Notes under the pieces: generated by a model
Told to the model about the DNA's origin: nothing
Databases searched by the model: none
The model's input: only the letters and a program-made list of their open reading frames with translations
Position numbers and translations under genes: made by a program
Source of the DNA: Bacteroides sp.
GTDB lineage: Bacteria > Bacteroidota > Bacteroidia > Bacteroidales > Bacteroidaceae
Direction of reading: 5' to 3'
NCBI GenBank assembly: GCA_021202275.1
Contig: JAJQDI010000016.1
Coordinates: 43,245-107,244 of the forward strand
Length of the DNA: 64,000 nucleotides
Shown here: piece after piece, positions 45,167 to 54,145 of the stretch
How the letters are laid out: each line of letters opens with the position of its first letter
How positions within the stretch are numbered: the stretch's first letter is position 1

Positions 45167-45253
45167 GCATAGGGAACGAAAAATACCTTTCAAGAGGAAA
45201 TAATATTCCTTTGCGAAATTTTAGTTCCTTTACGTTTTCAGCGTTCCCTATGC
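45167..45253. repeat. 87-bp hairpin-bounded non-coding element
   Basis: GCATAGGGAACG (45167-45178) is perfectly inverted at 45242-45253. The interior contains a second partial pair, GAGGAAATA and ATTCCTTT. It lies in the gene-free stretch 45042-45385. It could be a small mobile repeat or a folded RNA. Confidence 0.5.
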
Positions 45254-45385
45254 TCCAACCCCACGTTATAAAACAAGTATAAGGAGTTTTATAGGTATGT
45301 ATTTTATATCGGAAAGAAAATATAATACAGAAAAACTTTCATTTCACAGATTTTCTGTATATTTACGTACCACTAAAATAAGAAT

Positions 45386-45887
45386 ATGATGGCAAGACCA
45401 ACAAATAAGCAGGATTTGTTAATAGCGGCAAACGGACAGTTTGATAAATTATGGAAATTGATAGATGATATGCCCGGGGAGAAACTCCGGGGAACGTTTT
45501 CATTTGATGACAGAGATAAAAATGTACGGGATGTATTGGTACATCTGTATGAATGGCATCGGTTGTTTTTAAAGTGGATTCATTCAAATAGAATGGAAAC
45601 CTTGGTGCGTTTTTTTGCCTGAACCTTACAACTGGAAAACATATCCTCGGATGAATCTGGAGTTTTGGAAGCACCACCAAACCACACTTCTGGAAAAAGC
45701 AGTCGCCCAGTTAAAAGAAAGCCATGCTGAAGTATTAGAAGCCATTGAATTATTTACCGATGAAGAATTATTCACTAAAAATTTTTTTCCATGGACAGGT
45801 ACAACCACTCTGGGCAGTTACGCGGTTTCCACTACATCAAGTCATTACGAGTGGGCAATAAAAAAACTCAAAAAGCATATAAAATAA
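45386..45887 (+). pseudogene. ClbS/DfsB-family protein split by a seven-T frameshift
   Basis: The first frame (45386-45622) reads RPTNKQDLLIAANGQFDKLW and RDKNVRDVLVHLYEWHRLFL. The second (from about 45616 to 45887) reads LPEPYNWKTYPRMNLEFWKH and TGTTTLGSYAVSTTSSHYEW. Joined at the T7 tract 45610-45616 minus one T, they form a complete four-helix-bundle protein of about 165 residues of the ClbS/DfsB family. ClbS protects colibactin producers by hydrolysing the cyclopropane warhead. The frameshift could be phase variation, decay or sequencing error. Confidence 0.85.
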
Positions 45888-46067
45888 TACCTGTTATCCA
45901 CCATTTGAATTGGATAGAAGCCATAGGAAGATGGGATTGTTTTGAGAAACATGATTATTTTTCCAATAGCAATTACGAAATATTATTTTGTCGGATCCCC
46001 AGCCAAAGTATATAACGAACTGATAGGTAATTACTGGATCTTTATAAGTTTATCTTTTATATTCATA

Positions 46068-46380
46068 TTACAGGCGGAGAAACAATCCTTTTTCCGTAGC
46101 TGGGTCAATTACCTTTTGCCTGGAAATAACATCATAACATACCTGTGTAAAAAGTATTCTCTCAAAATGTATAATAGGTATCTTATCCATCGGTTTTTGA
46201 CAAGTCATAAAAGTCCTTTTCCGCGCCATACAGATTTCCTGTCCTGTACGGTATCTGTACCATTCATCGTTTTCCATTTACTATATGGCTCCTATTTCAC
46301 CGTATCGGAAAAACTTCCGTTTACAGAACTTCTGTTTAGACGCCTGTATTCATTTATCCCTTTGGGATTTCTCTACTAAT
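46068..46380 (-). pseudogene. Degraded second copy of the lipocalin-like gene
   Basis: Pieces in changing frames match the protein at 40393: VNGSFSDTVK then a TAG, NGTDTVQDRKSVWRGKGLL then a TGA, and IPIIHFERILFTQVCYDVIS. The N-terminal G-x-W region is missing. It is clearly paralogous but non-functional. Confidence 0.7.
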
Positions 46381-46916
46381 CTTATCCTTTCCATTCTGTT
46401 ACGGAAATGATTATATACTTTTTCAAGCTCTGAAATCCCAAACCAGTTTACAATAGCTTTCACTTTTATAAAATGGCACGGATTATCCGGAAGAATATTG
46501 TAAAACCTTGTAAATAAAGCAAGGTGATCACCCGCCGATTCTCCTGACACAAGTACACTATCCAGGTCAAAATAATAGTTGGCAGCATTTTCGGCTATCC
46601 ATTTAAATACGTTTTGTATATCGGTTACGGCATCAGGAGCAGTACCTTTTCCCAACCGGTATTCCGCATTGACTACGTTCCACCCGCGCTGAAGATAGGG
46701 AAACAGGTAATTGATCCGGGATTCTTTATTGCCATCGATCCACCCGCCGCCGTGTATAAATATCATCGTAGGCTTCTTATGGGAAGTAGCCTTGAAAAAT
46801 TAAGGGTCTCCCACATTTTCACCCTGTATCAACACATCTAACTGTTGCTGTTTATCAGATCCATATTCAATATTGGGCAGTATTTTGAACTGATATTGCC
46901 AGTTATCTGGTGTATG
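46381..46916 (-). pseudogene. Alpha/beta hydrolase (acetyl-esterase type), interrupted and truncated
   Basis: From about 46916 the frame reads ILPNIEYGSDKQQQLDVLIQ, meets a TAA at about 46801, and continues TMIFIHGGGWIDGNKES with the oxyanion-hole HGGGW and the nucleophile elbow LVSGESAGDHLALF. It ends shortly after AIVNWFGISELEKVY at a junction near 46385, before the catalytic Asp and His. The remaining open frame to 46350 is not family-like. Confidence 0.75.
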
Positions 46917-47147
46917 TATTCAAGTGATTTTAAGAAAGGATTTGTTCTATCATCTATAAGATTACACATGTAATTTTAAAACGATCGCAATGATACAGAA
47001 CAATAAAATTTCTCTTTAGATAGATCTTCCTGATTTTACGTAGGGTTTGGTTAAAATATTCCCAGGCAGGTCAGAACTTTTTCTATGAGTAAACAGTTCT
47101 TTATGGAATAACTATAACATTGTTTTCATCTATTAAATAACTGGGAA

Positions 47148-47576
47148 ATGATAAAATTAGAACCGTATGTAAGATATAATGGAACCTGTGAAGAGGCTTT
47201 TCAATTCTATAAATCCGTATTAGGAGGAGAGTTTGTGTATGTAATGCGCCATAAAGATAATCCTGAGAAAGATCATTCGTTGGCAAAAGAAGATGAAGAA
47301 AAAATACTTCACATTGCCCTTCCCGTAGGTGACTCGATTCTGTTAATGGGAGCAGATGCTACATCCGATAAGCCAGTACAGATAGGTGACGATATAACTC
47401 TCGCTATCAGTGTTCAGGAAGAAGAGGAAGTCAGACGTTTATTTGATGCACTTTCAGCCGGTGGAGAAATCACCCTGCCGTTACAAAAAACATTCTGGGC
47501 AGACTTATACGGAGAATTTACCGACTCTTATGGCATTCACTGGATCATCAGCCGTGCCAAAGGTGAAGATGCCTGA
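47148..47576 (+). CDS. PhnB-type VOC protein
   Basis: The 142-residue protein has the PhnB/YjdN pattern: LEPYVRYNGTCEEAFQFYKS, LHIALPVGDSILLMGADAT, FDALSAGGEITLPLQKTFWA and GIHWIISRA. Most members lack a full metal site and have unknown activity. It is convergent with the AlkD-like gene, with 14 bp between the stops. A second PhnB-type protein is at 60595. Confidence 0.88.
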   Translation: MIKLEPYVRYNGTCEEAFQFYKSVLGGEFVYVMRHKDNPEKDHSLAKEDEEKILHIALPVGDSILLMGADATSDKPVQIGDDITLAISVQEEEEVRRLFDALSAGGEITLPLQKTFWADLYGEFTDSYGIHWIISRAKGEDA

Positions 47577-47590
47577 CAGGTTGTTTATCC

Positions 47591-48280
47591 TTATTTCATC
47601 TTCATGGATTTGAGATATTCTTTTGTTTCAGGAGGTATCCGGTAGCTTTCACGGGCTTTCTGTATGGCTTTGTTGTGTACGAATTTTGTGAACACCTGTT
47701 GTTCCAGATAGGGGAGCGTGCTGTCATAAAATTTAATAAGTCCCACGCTAAGTGCCCATGCGATACCCATATCTACATAATATTGTCCCTGTGGCACTTC
47801 GGACAGGTGTTTGAGGGTTGTGTCGATATGAGCTTTGTCCATGCAATGATCCATCAGGAAGATGACAAATGTACGTTTGGTAAACTCCCCTTCATGGGTT
47901 TTAAGAGGCAGAAAGTGCATAAGTACTTCATCCGGATGCTTTTTGAAAAGCTTCGGAAATGAAATCAGACAATCTACATGTACCCAATTGTCGAACCGGA
48001 GAATTAACGGGTCGAAATACCGGAAAAACATTTCCAGTGAGAGATCCTTTACTTGTCCTACGATCAATCCGTAAAGCAATATATGCTCGTATGTGGTATA
48101 TTCGGCATTTTGAAGATAAGATCCTATATCCGGGTCTGATGCCAATTCCTTTGCCAGTTTTTTCAGTGCGGGCATCCGGATTCCCAGTATCTCATATGTT
48201 GTAGGAATCAATTTTTGATTGAATGCCTTATAATCGCTTTCTGCTAGCGCCTCAAGACAGTGATTGATTCTGGTATGCAT
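47591..48280 (-). CDS. AlkD-like HEAT-repeat DNA alkylation repair protein
   Basis: The 229-residue all-helical protein matches the AlkD fold: YEILGIRMPALKKLAKELAS, DNWVHVDCLISFPKLFKKHP with the W-x-x-x-D element that lines the glycosylase site, and QGQYYVDMGIAWALSVGLIK. AlkD-type enzymes excise bulky or charged alkyl adducts, and relatives protect producers of yatakemycin and azinomycin. The start at ATG 48280 gives a complete protein. Confidence 0.9.
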   Translation of the reverse strand: MHTRINHCLEALAESDYKAFNQKLIPTTYEILGIRMPALKKLAKELASDPDIGSYLQNAEYTTYEHILLYGLIVGQVKDLSLEMFFRYFDPLILRFDNWVHVDCLISFPKLFKKHPDEVLMHFLPLKTHEGEFTKRTFVIFLMDHCMDKAHIDTTLKHLSEVPQGQYYVDMGIAWALSVGLIKFYDSTLPYLEQQVFTKFVHNKAIQKARESYRIPPETKEYLKSMKMK

Positions 48281-48376
48281 ATTTTTATCAAAATAAGAGT
48301 AACCTACTATCGTTTTCTTCCCTTTTACTTCTCCCTGAGAAGTATATACTCAAATAGCTCCGGCTATTTTTATTAT

Positions 48377-48595
48377 CTATCCCGGTAACCAGGCAATAAA
48401 CCTCTTTCTCTGTGCCTGAATTTTCCGATACATACAGGGGTTGACAAATATACGGTTTCTTTTGAGGTTACAGGCCATCTTTTCCTGTATTAACTGATAG
48501 AAATACCATAATAAAATAGGTGTGGTGGTGGAGAAAGACGTTTTTATACCCTTATATGTGCTGGCCGGATTCCTCTGTGACAACGCATTATTCAT
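48377..48595 (-). other. Weakly supported open frame in a 360-bp spacer
   Basis: The 72-codon frame (KTSFSTTTPILLWYFYQLIQ and a basic C-terminus) has no recognisable motif, and its base use is unremarkable. The rest of 48281-48641 has no gene. It may be a remnant; I would not annotate it as a functional gene. Confidence 0.2.
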
Positions 48596-48641
48596 TCTGT
48601 AAACACATAATAAAGATAAATAACCTCATATGGGGAAGAAT

Positions 48642-49148
48642 TTAAAGAGATTCCAAAATTTCCTGTCTGTTATCCGACTTTATGATTCGCCGGATGATTT
48701 GTGAAAGTCGTATGGAACTAATATCCAGGAGGCTTACACGGATGAATAAGGCTTTTACGCCCTGTTGGGCATATATCTGGTCCAGACGGTAAAACCAGGT
48801 AGGGAATAAAAGGTCCGGCTTGTAATTCCGGTCCACCAATAGCCGGATGAAGTACTGGCTTCTGTAATAGAACTCATCTACCTGCCGGATGGCGTCCCAC
48901 TCAATCTCTTCCCGTATGTTTGAGGTTTCCGTAATGCCCCGGCTGGTAAGGATGATTTTAGGTTTGCGGTCGAAAAGTGTACCTATTCCTAAAATCAGCA
49001 TACATACCGATAGTATAAGTAAGGTCCAACTTATCACTTCTTTACCGGTATGTTGCAACAACACATATCCGACGCATGCGATTAAAAAACTGCTTACCGT
49101 AATGACAAGGGCTTTCTTCTCCGATTTATAGATAACTATCCTCTCCAT
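48642..49148 (-). CDS. STM3941-family membrane protein
   Basis: The 168-residue protein has two adjacent N-terminal helices (LVITVSSFLIACVGYVLL, ISWTLLILSVCMLILGIGTL) followed by a PH-like cytoplasmic domain: RKPKIILTSRGITETSNIRE and EIEWDAIRQVDEF. This layout matches the STM3941 group, which has no known biochemical function. It lies 72 bp downstream of a broken barstar copy on the same strand. Confidence 0.75.
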   Translation of the reverse strand: MERIVIYKSEKKALVITVSSFLIACVGYVLLQHTGKEVISWTLLILSVCMLILGIGTLFDRKPKIILTSRGITETSNIREEIEWDAIRQVDEFYYRSQYFIRLLVDRNYKPDLLFPTWFYRLDQIYAQQGVKALFIRVSLLDISSIRLSQIIRRIIKSDNRQEILESL

Positions 49149-49220
49149 TTTTTATACGGATCTGTATGGTTCCACATTGTATTCCCTGTATGGGCTCGTT
49201 TCTGTCATAGCCGGAGGAAT

Positions 49221-49614
49221 TTAAGAATCTGGGGTAATCCATTTTATATTCTTATGCTCGCTGATGATTTCCTGGATCATCTCAAAATAGGTTTTACCCA
49301 TGCCCTTTTCCAGTTCTACTAATTTTTGCTTTATAAAACGGGCATTGAATGCGGATGGATACTTTACTCCGGTAATCGTTCCGGGTAAGTGCCCATCCTG
49401 GATCGGTTCTGTTCTTTTCAAAATCTTTCCAGATCAGGTAAACTTCTTCGTTCCCTTCTATTTCACCATATCCACCATACAGCATATCACTGAGTGCATC
49501 CAGGTTTTCTCCCAGCTTCCAATCCTCTTCAGGCATGAATACCCGGTTGATTTCTTCGTAGAAAGAGGGGATATCATGTATGTTGTTTCCGTCTATAATA
49601 AATGTTTTTGCCAT
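49221..49614 (-). pseudogene. Barstar-family inhibitor, copy 2, frameshifted
   Basis: ATG 49614 (MAKTFIIDGNNIHDIPSFYE) gives DWKLGENLDALSDMLYGGYG and WKDFEKNRTD, closely matching copy 1. After NDYRSK the frame is lost near 49365-49372, and the proper C-terminus (YPSAFNARFIKQKLVELEKG, YFEMIQEIISEHKNIKWI) is in the next frame, ending at 49221. Alignment with copy 1 suggests a deletion of about five bases. The lesion therefore differs from that of copy 1. Confidence 0.85.
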
Positions 49615-49761
49615 AGATAAAAAACAACGGGTTCGATTGAAGGTTCAGATTTTGCGGATACTTGATCGGCAGAAGAAAATAATGAATAGCGGACTGACTC
49701 CCTTCTGCGTAGCTGGTGGCCAGATTTTTTTGTTTGGTTGAGGTTTTATCTCACGTGAAAC

Positions 49762-49824
49762 CGCAACGATCACCCATAGTTCGGTGTGGCTGTAAACCAC
49801 GCCGAACTATGGATGATCGTTGCG
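49762..49824. repeat. 63-nt near-perfect hairpin
   Basis: CGCAACGATCA then CCCATAGTTCGGTGTGG, a 7-nt loop, and CCACGCCGAACTATGG then ATGATCGTTGCG form arms of about 28 bases with a small bulge and one wobble. It lies in the spacer 49615-49885 between two minus-strand genes, with no T-tract next to it. It could be a processed structure or a remnant of a mobile repeat. Confidence 0.7.
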
Positions 49825-49885
49825 TAGCTATAAACTCCCTCAGACAGGGCTATGCCGGACCAGGGGTTATTCGGAATAATGGGTG

Positions 49886-50242
49886 TTATTCCGGTAAAAT
49901 CTCGTACCAGGTTTCGGGAAACCAGTCTTCTAATATTTTTTCTACTTCCCATTCGATGGCAGGGGTGATGTTGTGGGACACTTTTTTATAGATTGTCCAG
50001 ACACTGAATGCTTCGTCGGCCCATCCCAATAGTCCGAAACGACCGAAAGGGATCAGGTCGATGGGCAGAACCAGGTAGGTGAGTGCCAGTAAGATCATTC
50101 GTTTTTCCTGGGTAGGGGTAATAGGGCTTTTCCATACGAAATAAAGGAGCAATACGGGACGTGTGGCCACCCGTCCGGCTTTTTTCGCATACTGACTGAT
50201 CTTATAGAGTAGCTCTTCGCTTTTGATAGTAAATGGTTTCAT
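49886..50242 (-). CDS. YkvA/DUF1232-family small membrane protein
   Basis: The 118-residue protein shows the DUF1232 signature ILLALTYLVLPIDLIPFGRF, a conserved helix-loop with D-x-I-P, then LLGWADEAFSVWTIYKKV. The function is unknown; these are small inner-membrane proteins. It is divergent from rarD. Confidence 0.85.
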   Translation of the reverse strand: MKPFTIKSEELLYKISQYAKKAGRVATRPVLLLYFVWKSPITPTQEKRMILLALTYLVLPIDLIPFGRFGLLGWADEAFSVWTIYKKVSHNITPAIEWEVEKILEDWFPETWYEILPE

Positions 50243-50339
50243 TTCTTTGATGTTTTTAAGTTATATTTGTTAGACGCAGGTTTTGTACGTTTGGTTGCAA
50301 GATAAGAGATTTTTTTAGTGTGTATAGCAGGTAATTCCT

Positions 50340-50347
50340 TACCTTTG
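50340..50347 (+). promoter_or_regulatory. -7 element (TACCTTTG) of rarD
   Basis: TACCTTTG lies 22 bp before ATG 50370, giving a short leader. Confidence 0.65.
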
Positions 50348-50369
50348 TCCGCTCAATTTATATACATCC

Positions 50370-51275
50370 ATGTCATCTGATCCTAAAAAGCTAAGCTATA
50401 ACCAGGGTATTGTATATGCCCTGGCCTGCTATATTATCTGGGGACTCTTTCCTGTTTTCTGGAAAGCTATTACAGGGGTACCTGCTGTACAGGTACTGGC
50501 TCATCGTATCGTATGGTCCTTTGTTTTTCTGTTGGGTTGGGTTTTGTTGACAAACCGGCAGGTATTTTTCAGTTATGTGAGACAACCCCGGCTTTTATTC
50601 AGGTTGGGACTGGCCGGGTTTGTGGTGAGTGCCAACTGGGGGATCTATATTTATGCCGTGGAGAGTAATCACATTATTGAGGCCGGATTAGGTTATTACA
50701 TCAATCCGTTGGTAAATGTCTTTTTAGGATATGTCTTTTTGAAGGAACGATTGGCAACGATGCAGAAAGTAGCTGTTGTGCTGGCTCTCACGGGTGTGAT
50801 GTATTTTACTATAAGTTACGGCAAGTTTCCCTGGATATCATTGAGTCTGGCCACTACTTTCGGACTGTACGGATTGTTGAAAAAGAAAGCGAAGCTTGAG
50901 TCTATGCCTGCGCTTACGGTAGAAACGATGATGGTATGTCCGTTCGCTTTGGCCTTTCTGTTTTATACCGCGGGAAGTGTTGAAGGTATGTCTTTCTTTC
51001 CTTCCTCGGTCGAGACCAGTCTATTGCTAGTGGCAAGCGGTATAGTTACAGCGATTCCGCTTTATTGGTTCGGGAAGTCTGCACAGGTGATCCCACTATC
51101 TACCATGGGTTTTATTCAATATTTGTGTCCGACCCTTCAATTGCTTCTCGGTATATTTGTTTACGGTGAAACTTTCGGGATAGAATACCTGATCTGTTTC
51201 CTTTTTGTCTGGGCCGGATTGGCATGTTATGTGATCAGCATTCTCAAAGGAAAGCGGGTGACTATCGTGGAATAA
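50370..51275 (+). CDS. rarD: RarD-type EamA-family transporter
   Basis: The 301-residue protein has ten membrane helices in two EamA repeats. RarD-specific stretches are visible: YALACYIIWGLFPVFWKAI, LAHRIVWSFVFLLGWVLL, SANWGIYIYAVESNHIIEAG, LGYYINPLVNVFLGYVFLKE and IPLYWFGKSAQVIPLSTMGF. E. coli RarD was linked to chloramphenicol sensitivity, but its substrate is not established. It is monocistronic. Confidence 0.92.
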   Translation: MSSDPKKLSYNQGIVYALACYIIWGLFPVFWKAITGVPAVQVLAHRIVWSFVFLLGWVLLTNRQVFFSYVRQPRLLFRLGLAGFVVSANWGIYIYAVESNHIIEAGLGYYINPLVNVFLGYVFLKERLATMQKVAVVLALTGVMYFTISYGKFPWISLSLATTFGLYGLLKKKAKLESMPALTVETMMVCPFALAFLFYTAGSVEGMSFFPSSVETSLLLVASGIVTAIPLYWFGKSAQVIPLSTMGFIQYLCPTLQLLLGIFVYGETFGIEYLICFLFVWAGLACYVISILKGKRVTIVE

Positions 51276-51416
51276 GGCATCGGTAGTGATAGTTGAATCC
51301 GTGATGGCTTTATTGTCTGTAAATTCGCTATATTTGTGCTTGATGATCTTTCCATAATAGTAATAAAACGGGACGATTACGACCAGCTGATCCATCCTGT
51401 CTGATTTGAAACGAAA

Positions 51417-52172
51417 ATGCATATGAATACCGATTTTATAAACCTGACCGCAGAAAACCTTGCTGATGAGCATATCTGCTGTATTATCCGTAGTAAAAAG
51501 TCTCATCCGGGTATTGATGCAAAGCGCAGGTGGCTTTCCGACCGGCTGAATGAAGGTTATGTCTTCAGAAAGTTGAATGCGAAGGCTACGGTTTTTATTG
51601 AATATGCTCCTCTGGAAACGGCATGGGTTCCCGTAGTTGGTGAAAACTATTATTATCTGTATTGTTTATGGGTTTTGGGTAGTGACAAAGGAAAAGGATA
51701 TGGGAAATCGCTGATGGAATATTGTCTGGCTGATGCTAGAGAAAAGGGTAGATCAGGTATCTGTATGCTTGGGGCAAAAAAGCAGAAATCCTGGCTTTCT
51801 GACCAATCATTTGTGAAGAAGTACGGTTTTGAAGTTGTTGATACCACCGATAGTGGCTATGAATTGCTTGCGCTTTCTTTTGACGGAACCACACCAACGT
51901 TTGGGAAAAATGCTAAAAAACAATCCATTGAAAGTAAAGAACTAACTATCTATTATGATATGCAATGTCCTTATATCTATCAAAATATTCAGAGGATAAA
52001 ACAGTATTGTGAAAAGAATCATGTTCCTGTTTCTTTCATTCAGGTAGATACACTGCAAAAAGCAAAGGAGTTACCTTGTGTCTTCAATAACTGGGCTGTG
52101 TTTTACAAAGGAGATTTTGTGACCGTCAATTTGTTGGATATCCCTTATTTAGAGAGGATACTCAGGAAATAA
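51417..52172 (+). CDS. GNAT acetyltransferase with C-terminal YoaP-like domain
   Basis: The 251-residue protein has a GNAT domain with the acetyl-CoA loop GSDKGKGYGKSLMEYCLADA and KSWLSDQSFVKKYGFEVVDT. A thioredoxin-like YoaP domain follows, beginning LTIYYDMQCPYIYQNIQRIK. ATG 51417 and the ATG two codons later are both possible. The substrate is unknown. The spacer 51276-51416 contains no gene. Confidence 0.88.
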   Translation: MHMNTDFINLTAENLADEHICCIIRSKKSHPGIDAKRRWLSDRLNEGYVFRKLNAKATVFIEYAPLETAWVPVVGENYYYLYCLWVLGSDKGKGYGKSLMEYCLADAREKGRSGICMLGAKKQKSWLSDQSFVKKYGFEVVDTTDSGYELLALSFDGTTPTFGKNAKKQSIESKELTIYYDMQCPYIYQNIQRIKQYCEKNHVPVSFIQVDTLQKAKELPCVFNNWAVFYKGDFVTVNLLDIPYLERILRK

Positions 52173-52281
52173 ATATACAATTTCAGCTTTTCTGTGTGAG
52201 GATGGTTTGTGGAATTTCTTTTTTCATGGGTCGTCATGCACGCGGGTGGTCCGGGCATTTCTCTATTCCAGTTACAGAAGA

Positions 52282-52380
52282 GCCGCAAAAGAATGAGGAA
52301 AATGGTTTCATACCCATTTTTCTCGTCTACGCGGAAAATCAGTGGTATGCCTATCCATGATCTTTCCATTCTTTTGCGGC
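52282..52380. repeat. Inverted repeat (14 bp perfect arms) in a 480-bp gene-free stretch
   Basis: GCCGCAAAAGAATG (52282-52295) is inverted at 52367-52380, with AGAAG/CTTCT extending the arms imperfectly. The stretch 52173-52656 otherwise holds scattered remnants. One short minus-strand frame ends at TGA 52545-52547 (KAKLSVGVAASSGQVTDILK), which looks like the end of an unrecognised protein. No complete gene is present. Confidence 0.45.
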
Positions 52381-52656
52381 TTCTGGTTGATCCGGTGGTG
52401 TACGGGAAGGTTCAATCATCCTTGTGGTTTTCTCCAGTCATTTTTTCATGAGTCCATTGAGAAAACGGTTTCTCTTTCCCCGGATCATATGTCTTTTCCT
52501 GTTGATCTTATGAAGAGAAGGAGCAGGTAGATACCCTTTCTTTATCACCTTAACAGGGTAATAGGCTCTTGCAGTTTCAGGATGTCGGTAACCTGTCCGG
52601 AAGATGCTGCTACGCCTACACTTAGTTTGGCTTTGATGTTGCGTGAAGAAGTCTAT

Positions 52657-53253
52657 TCATAAAGAAAAGAAAGGTTTATATCGTTCGGGAAACTTTGCTC
52701 TGGCTGATAAAGTTACATCGTGTATAAAGCCTGTTTTTGCCGACGTATATCCATCTCTGTCGTGTGTGAACTCAGATCTTAATTTCAACTTTAATTCACC
52801 ATATGCCTTTGCTGTCTGCGGAGAGGCAATCAGATAGTCCCTGAAATACAGTTCGTCCCAATCTCCCTGATAACGTATATGAACGTGATAAGCCTGTCCT
52901 TTAAATCCTTCGGGTGTATAACCTTTCAAAAACATCAGATGAGGGGCGGGTTTATCAGGCTGGGGAGAGCAGATATAGCTTTCTGTTTCCAATCCATGGA
53001 TTAGTCTGGATATATCTGTATGGGGATAAACTTCCAGTAAAATATCAATGGTAGGCTTAGATATAAGCCCTGGAACAGCCGTACTACCGATATGGTTGAT
53101 CCTGGCTATATGATTCTCACCTATTGTCCTGACAAGCAACTCTTTTTCTTCTGCATATTTATCCGGCCAATAAGATTGATATTCACTGAGAATGATCGGA
53201 AATAATTTCCAAAGCTCTCTGTGGGTCATCCTGTTTAAGGACTTCTTACGCAT
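52657..53253 (-). CDS. GrpB-family (UPF0157) protein
   Basis: The 198-residue nucleotidyltransferase-fold protein shows NHIGSTAVPGLISKPTIDIL, the family signature with the G-S-T and D-I-L elements, and YHVHIRYQGDWDELYFRDYL. The enzymatic role is not established. Its ATG overlaps the stop of the acetyltransferase gene by one base (TGATG at 53255-53251), so the two are translationally coupled. Confidence 0.92.
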   Translation of the reverse strand: MRKKSLNRMTHRELWKLFPIILSEYQSYWPDKYAEEKELLVRTIGENHIARINHIGSTAVPGLISKPTIDILLEVYPHTDISRLIHGLETESYICSPQPDKPAPHLMFLKGYTPEGFKGQAYHVHIRYQGDWDELYFRDYLIASPQTAKAYGELKLKLRSEFTHDRDGYTSAKTGFIHDVTLSARAKFPERYKPFFSL

Positions 53254-53885
53254 CAGAATTTATCCAGAAAGTCCTGTAACTTCCCGATATACTTCCCTAC
53301 ATGTACACCGTCTGCCAGAGCGTGATGTACCTGAACAGAGAAGGGCAGTAGCACCTTATCCCCGTTCCGGACATATTTTCCCCACGATATTCTGGGAACT
53401 GCATCATCCCTGTTTAATGAAATGGTATGGGACATATGGGTAAATGATATCCAGGGGATACAGGTTATATAAATCAGGTCATCTCTGCCGATTAACTTCT
53501 GAGAGTCAAAATAAAGTTTCTGATTTTCACTTTCCTTTTTAGCCTTCTCTGTAAATTCTGAAATGTTACCGGTTAAATCTACAGTTACCACTTTGAATAA
53601 ATCGTCGGCTGCTTCGTCACTCATTTCCGTAAAGGAGGGATGGATTCGGTCGTGCAAAACCACTTTTCCATCCCGTATCCGGTATTTGAAGTTCTCACAT
53701 TCATTGGCAACAGATGTGGTGGCATAGATCATGGAATAATAGAACGATAACCCTTCTTTTTTTGTAAACGCAAGAAACGTAGTGACATCCAGATCCATAC
53801 AAATGTTGTATTGCGGATAATCCATTTTATAGAAGAATGCAAAATGTTCTCTTCTTTTCCAGTTTTCAATGTCGATGTATTTCAT
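53253..53885 (-). CDS. CatA-like O-acetyltransferase (chloramphenicol acetyltransferase fold)
   Basis: The 210-residue protein starts at ATG 53885 (MKYIDIENWKRREHF); the TTG 48 bp upstream is not needed. The catalytic motif VQVHHALADGVHVGKY contains the CAT histidine and Asp, and NICMDLDVT, ECENFKYRI, FTEMSDEA follow the CAT fold order. It may acetylate chloramphenicol or another hydroxyl compound, but related CatA-like proteins often lack drug activity. Confidence 0.88.
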   Translation of the reverse strand: MKYIDIENWKRREHFAFFYKMDYPQYNICMDLDVTTFLAFTKKEGLSFYYSMIYATTSVANECENFKYRIRDGKVVLHDRIHPSFTEMSDEAADDLFKVVTVDLTGNISEFTEKAKKESENQKLYFDSQKLIGRDDLIYITCIPWISFTHMSHTISLNRDDAVPRISWGKYVRNGDKVLLPFSVQVHHALADGVHVGKYIGKLQDFLDKF

Positions 53886-54059
53886 ATCATAATCAATCGG
53901 ATCTCTGATCCTTGTTAAAGTATCTGTATGCAAATATAACTATAGTTTCCGGAAGGGGTGATAAGCCTCTTCTGATATATATCCATCCTGGTGGCAAAGT
54001 ATCTGCTATCTCCTCTCCATAATACTTCCTGAGGTGGTTCAACGAGGGTCTCTCCCGGA

Positions 54060-54145
54060 GTTTCCGCTTTGGTTATGATTTCAGCACTTCTTCGTGAGAT
54101 AACCGGAAGGTTCTTTCGCAGTCCGGAGAAACGCATGATACCGTT
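54060..54145 (-). pseudogene. Short HxlR-like remnant
   Basis: The minus strand reads NGIMRFSGLRKNLPVISRRS, close to NGVMRFSERQKNLLVISQHM of the HxlR fragment at 43725. The family match ends after about 25 codons and no start or remainder is recognisable. It lies between the CatA-like gene and the AlkC-like gene. Confidence 0.5.

Noticed and set aside
37858..49614. Programmed +1 frameshifting in the barstar genes
   Set aside because: The two copies break at different positions and by different kinds of change, with no shared slippery site or downstream structure.
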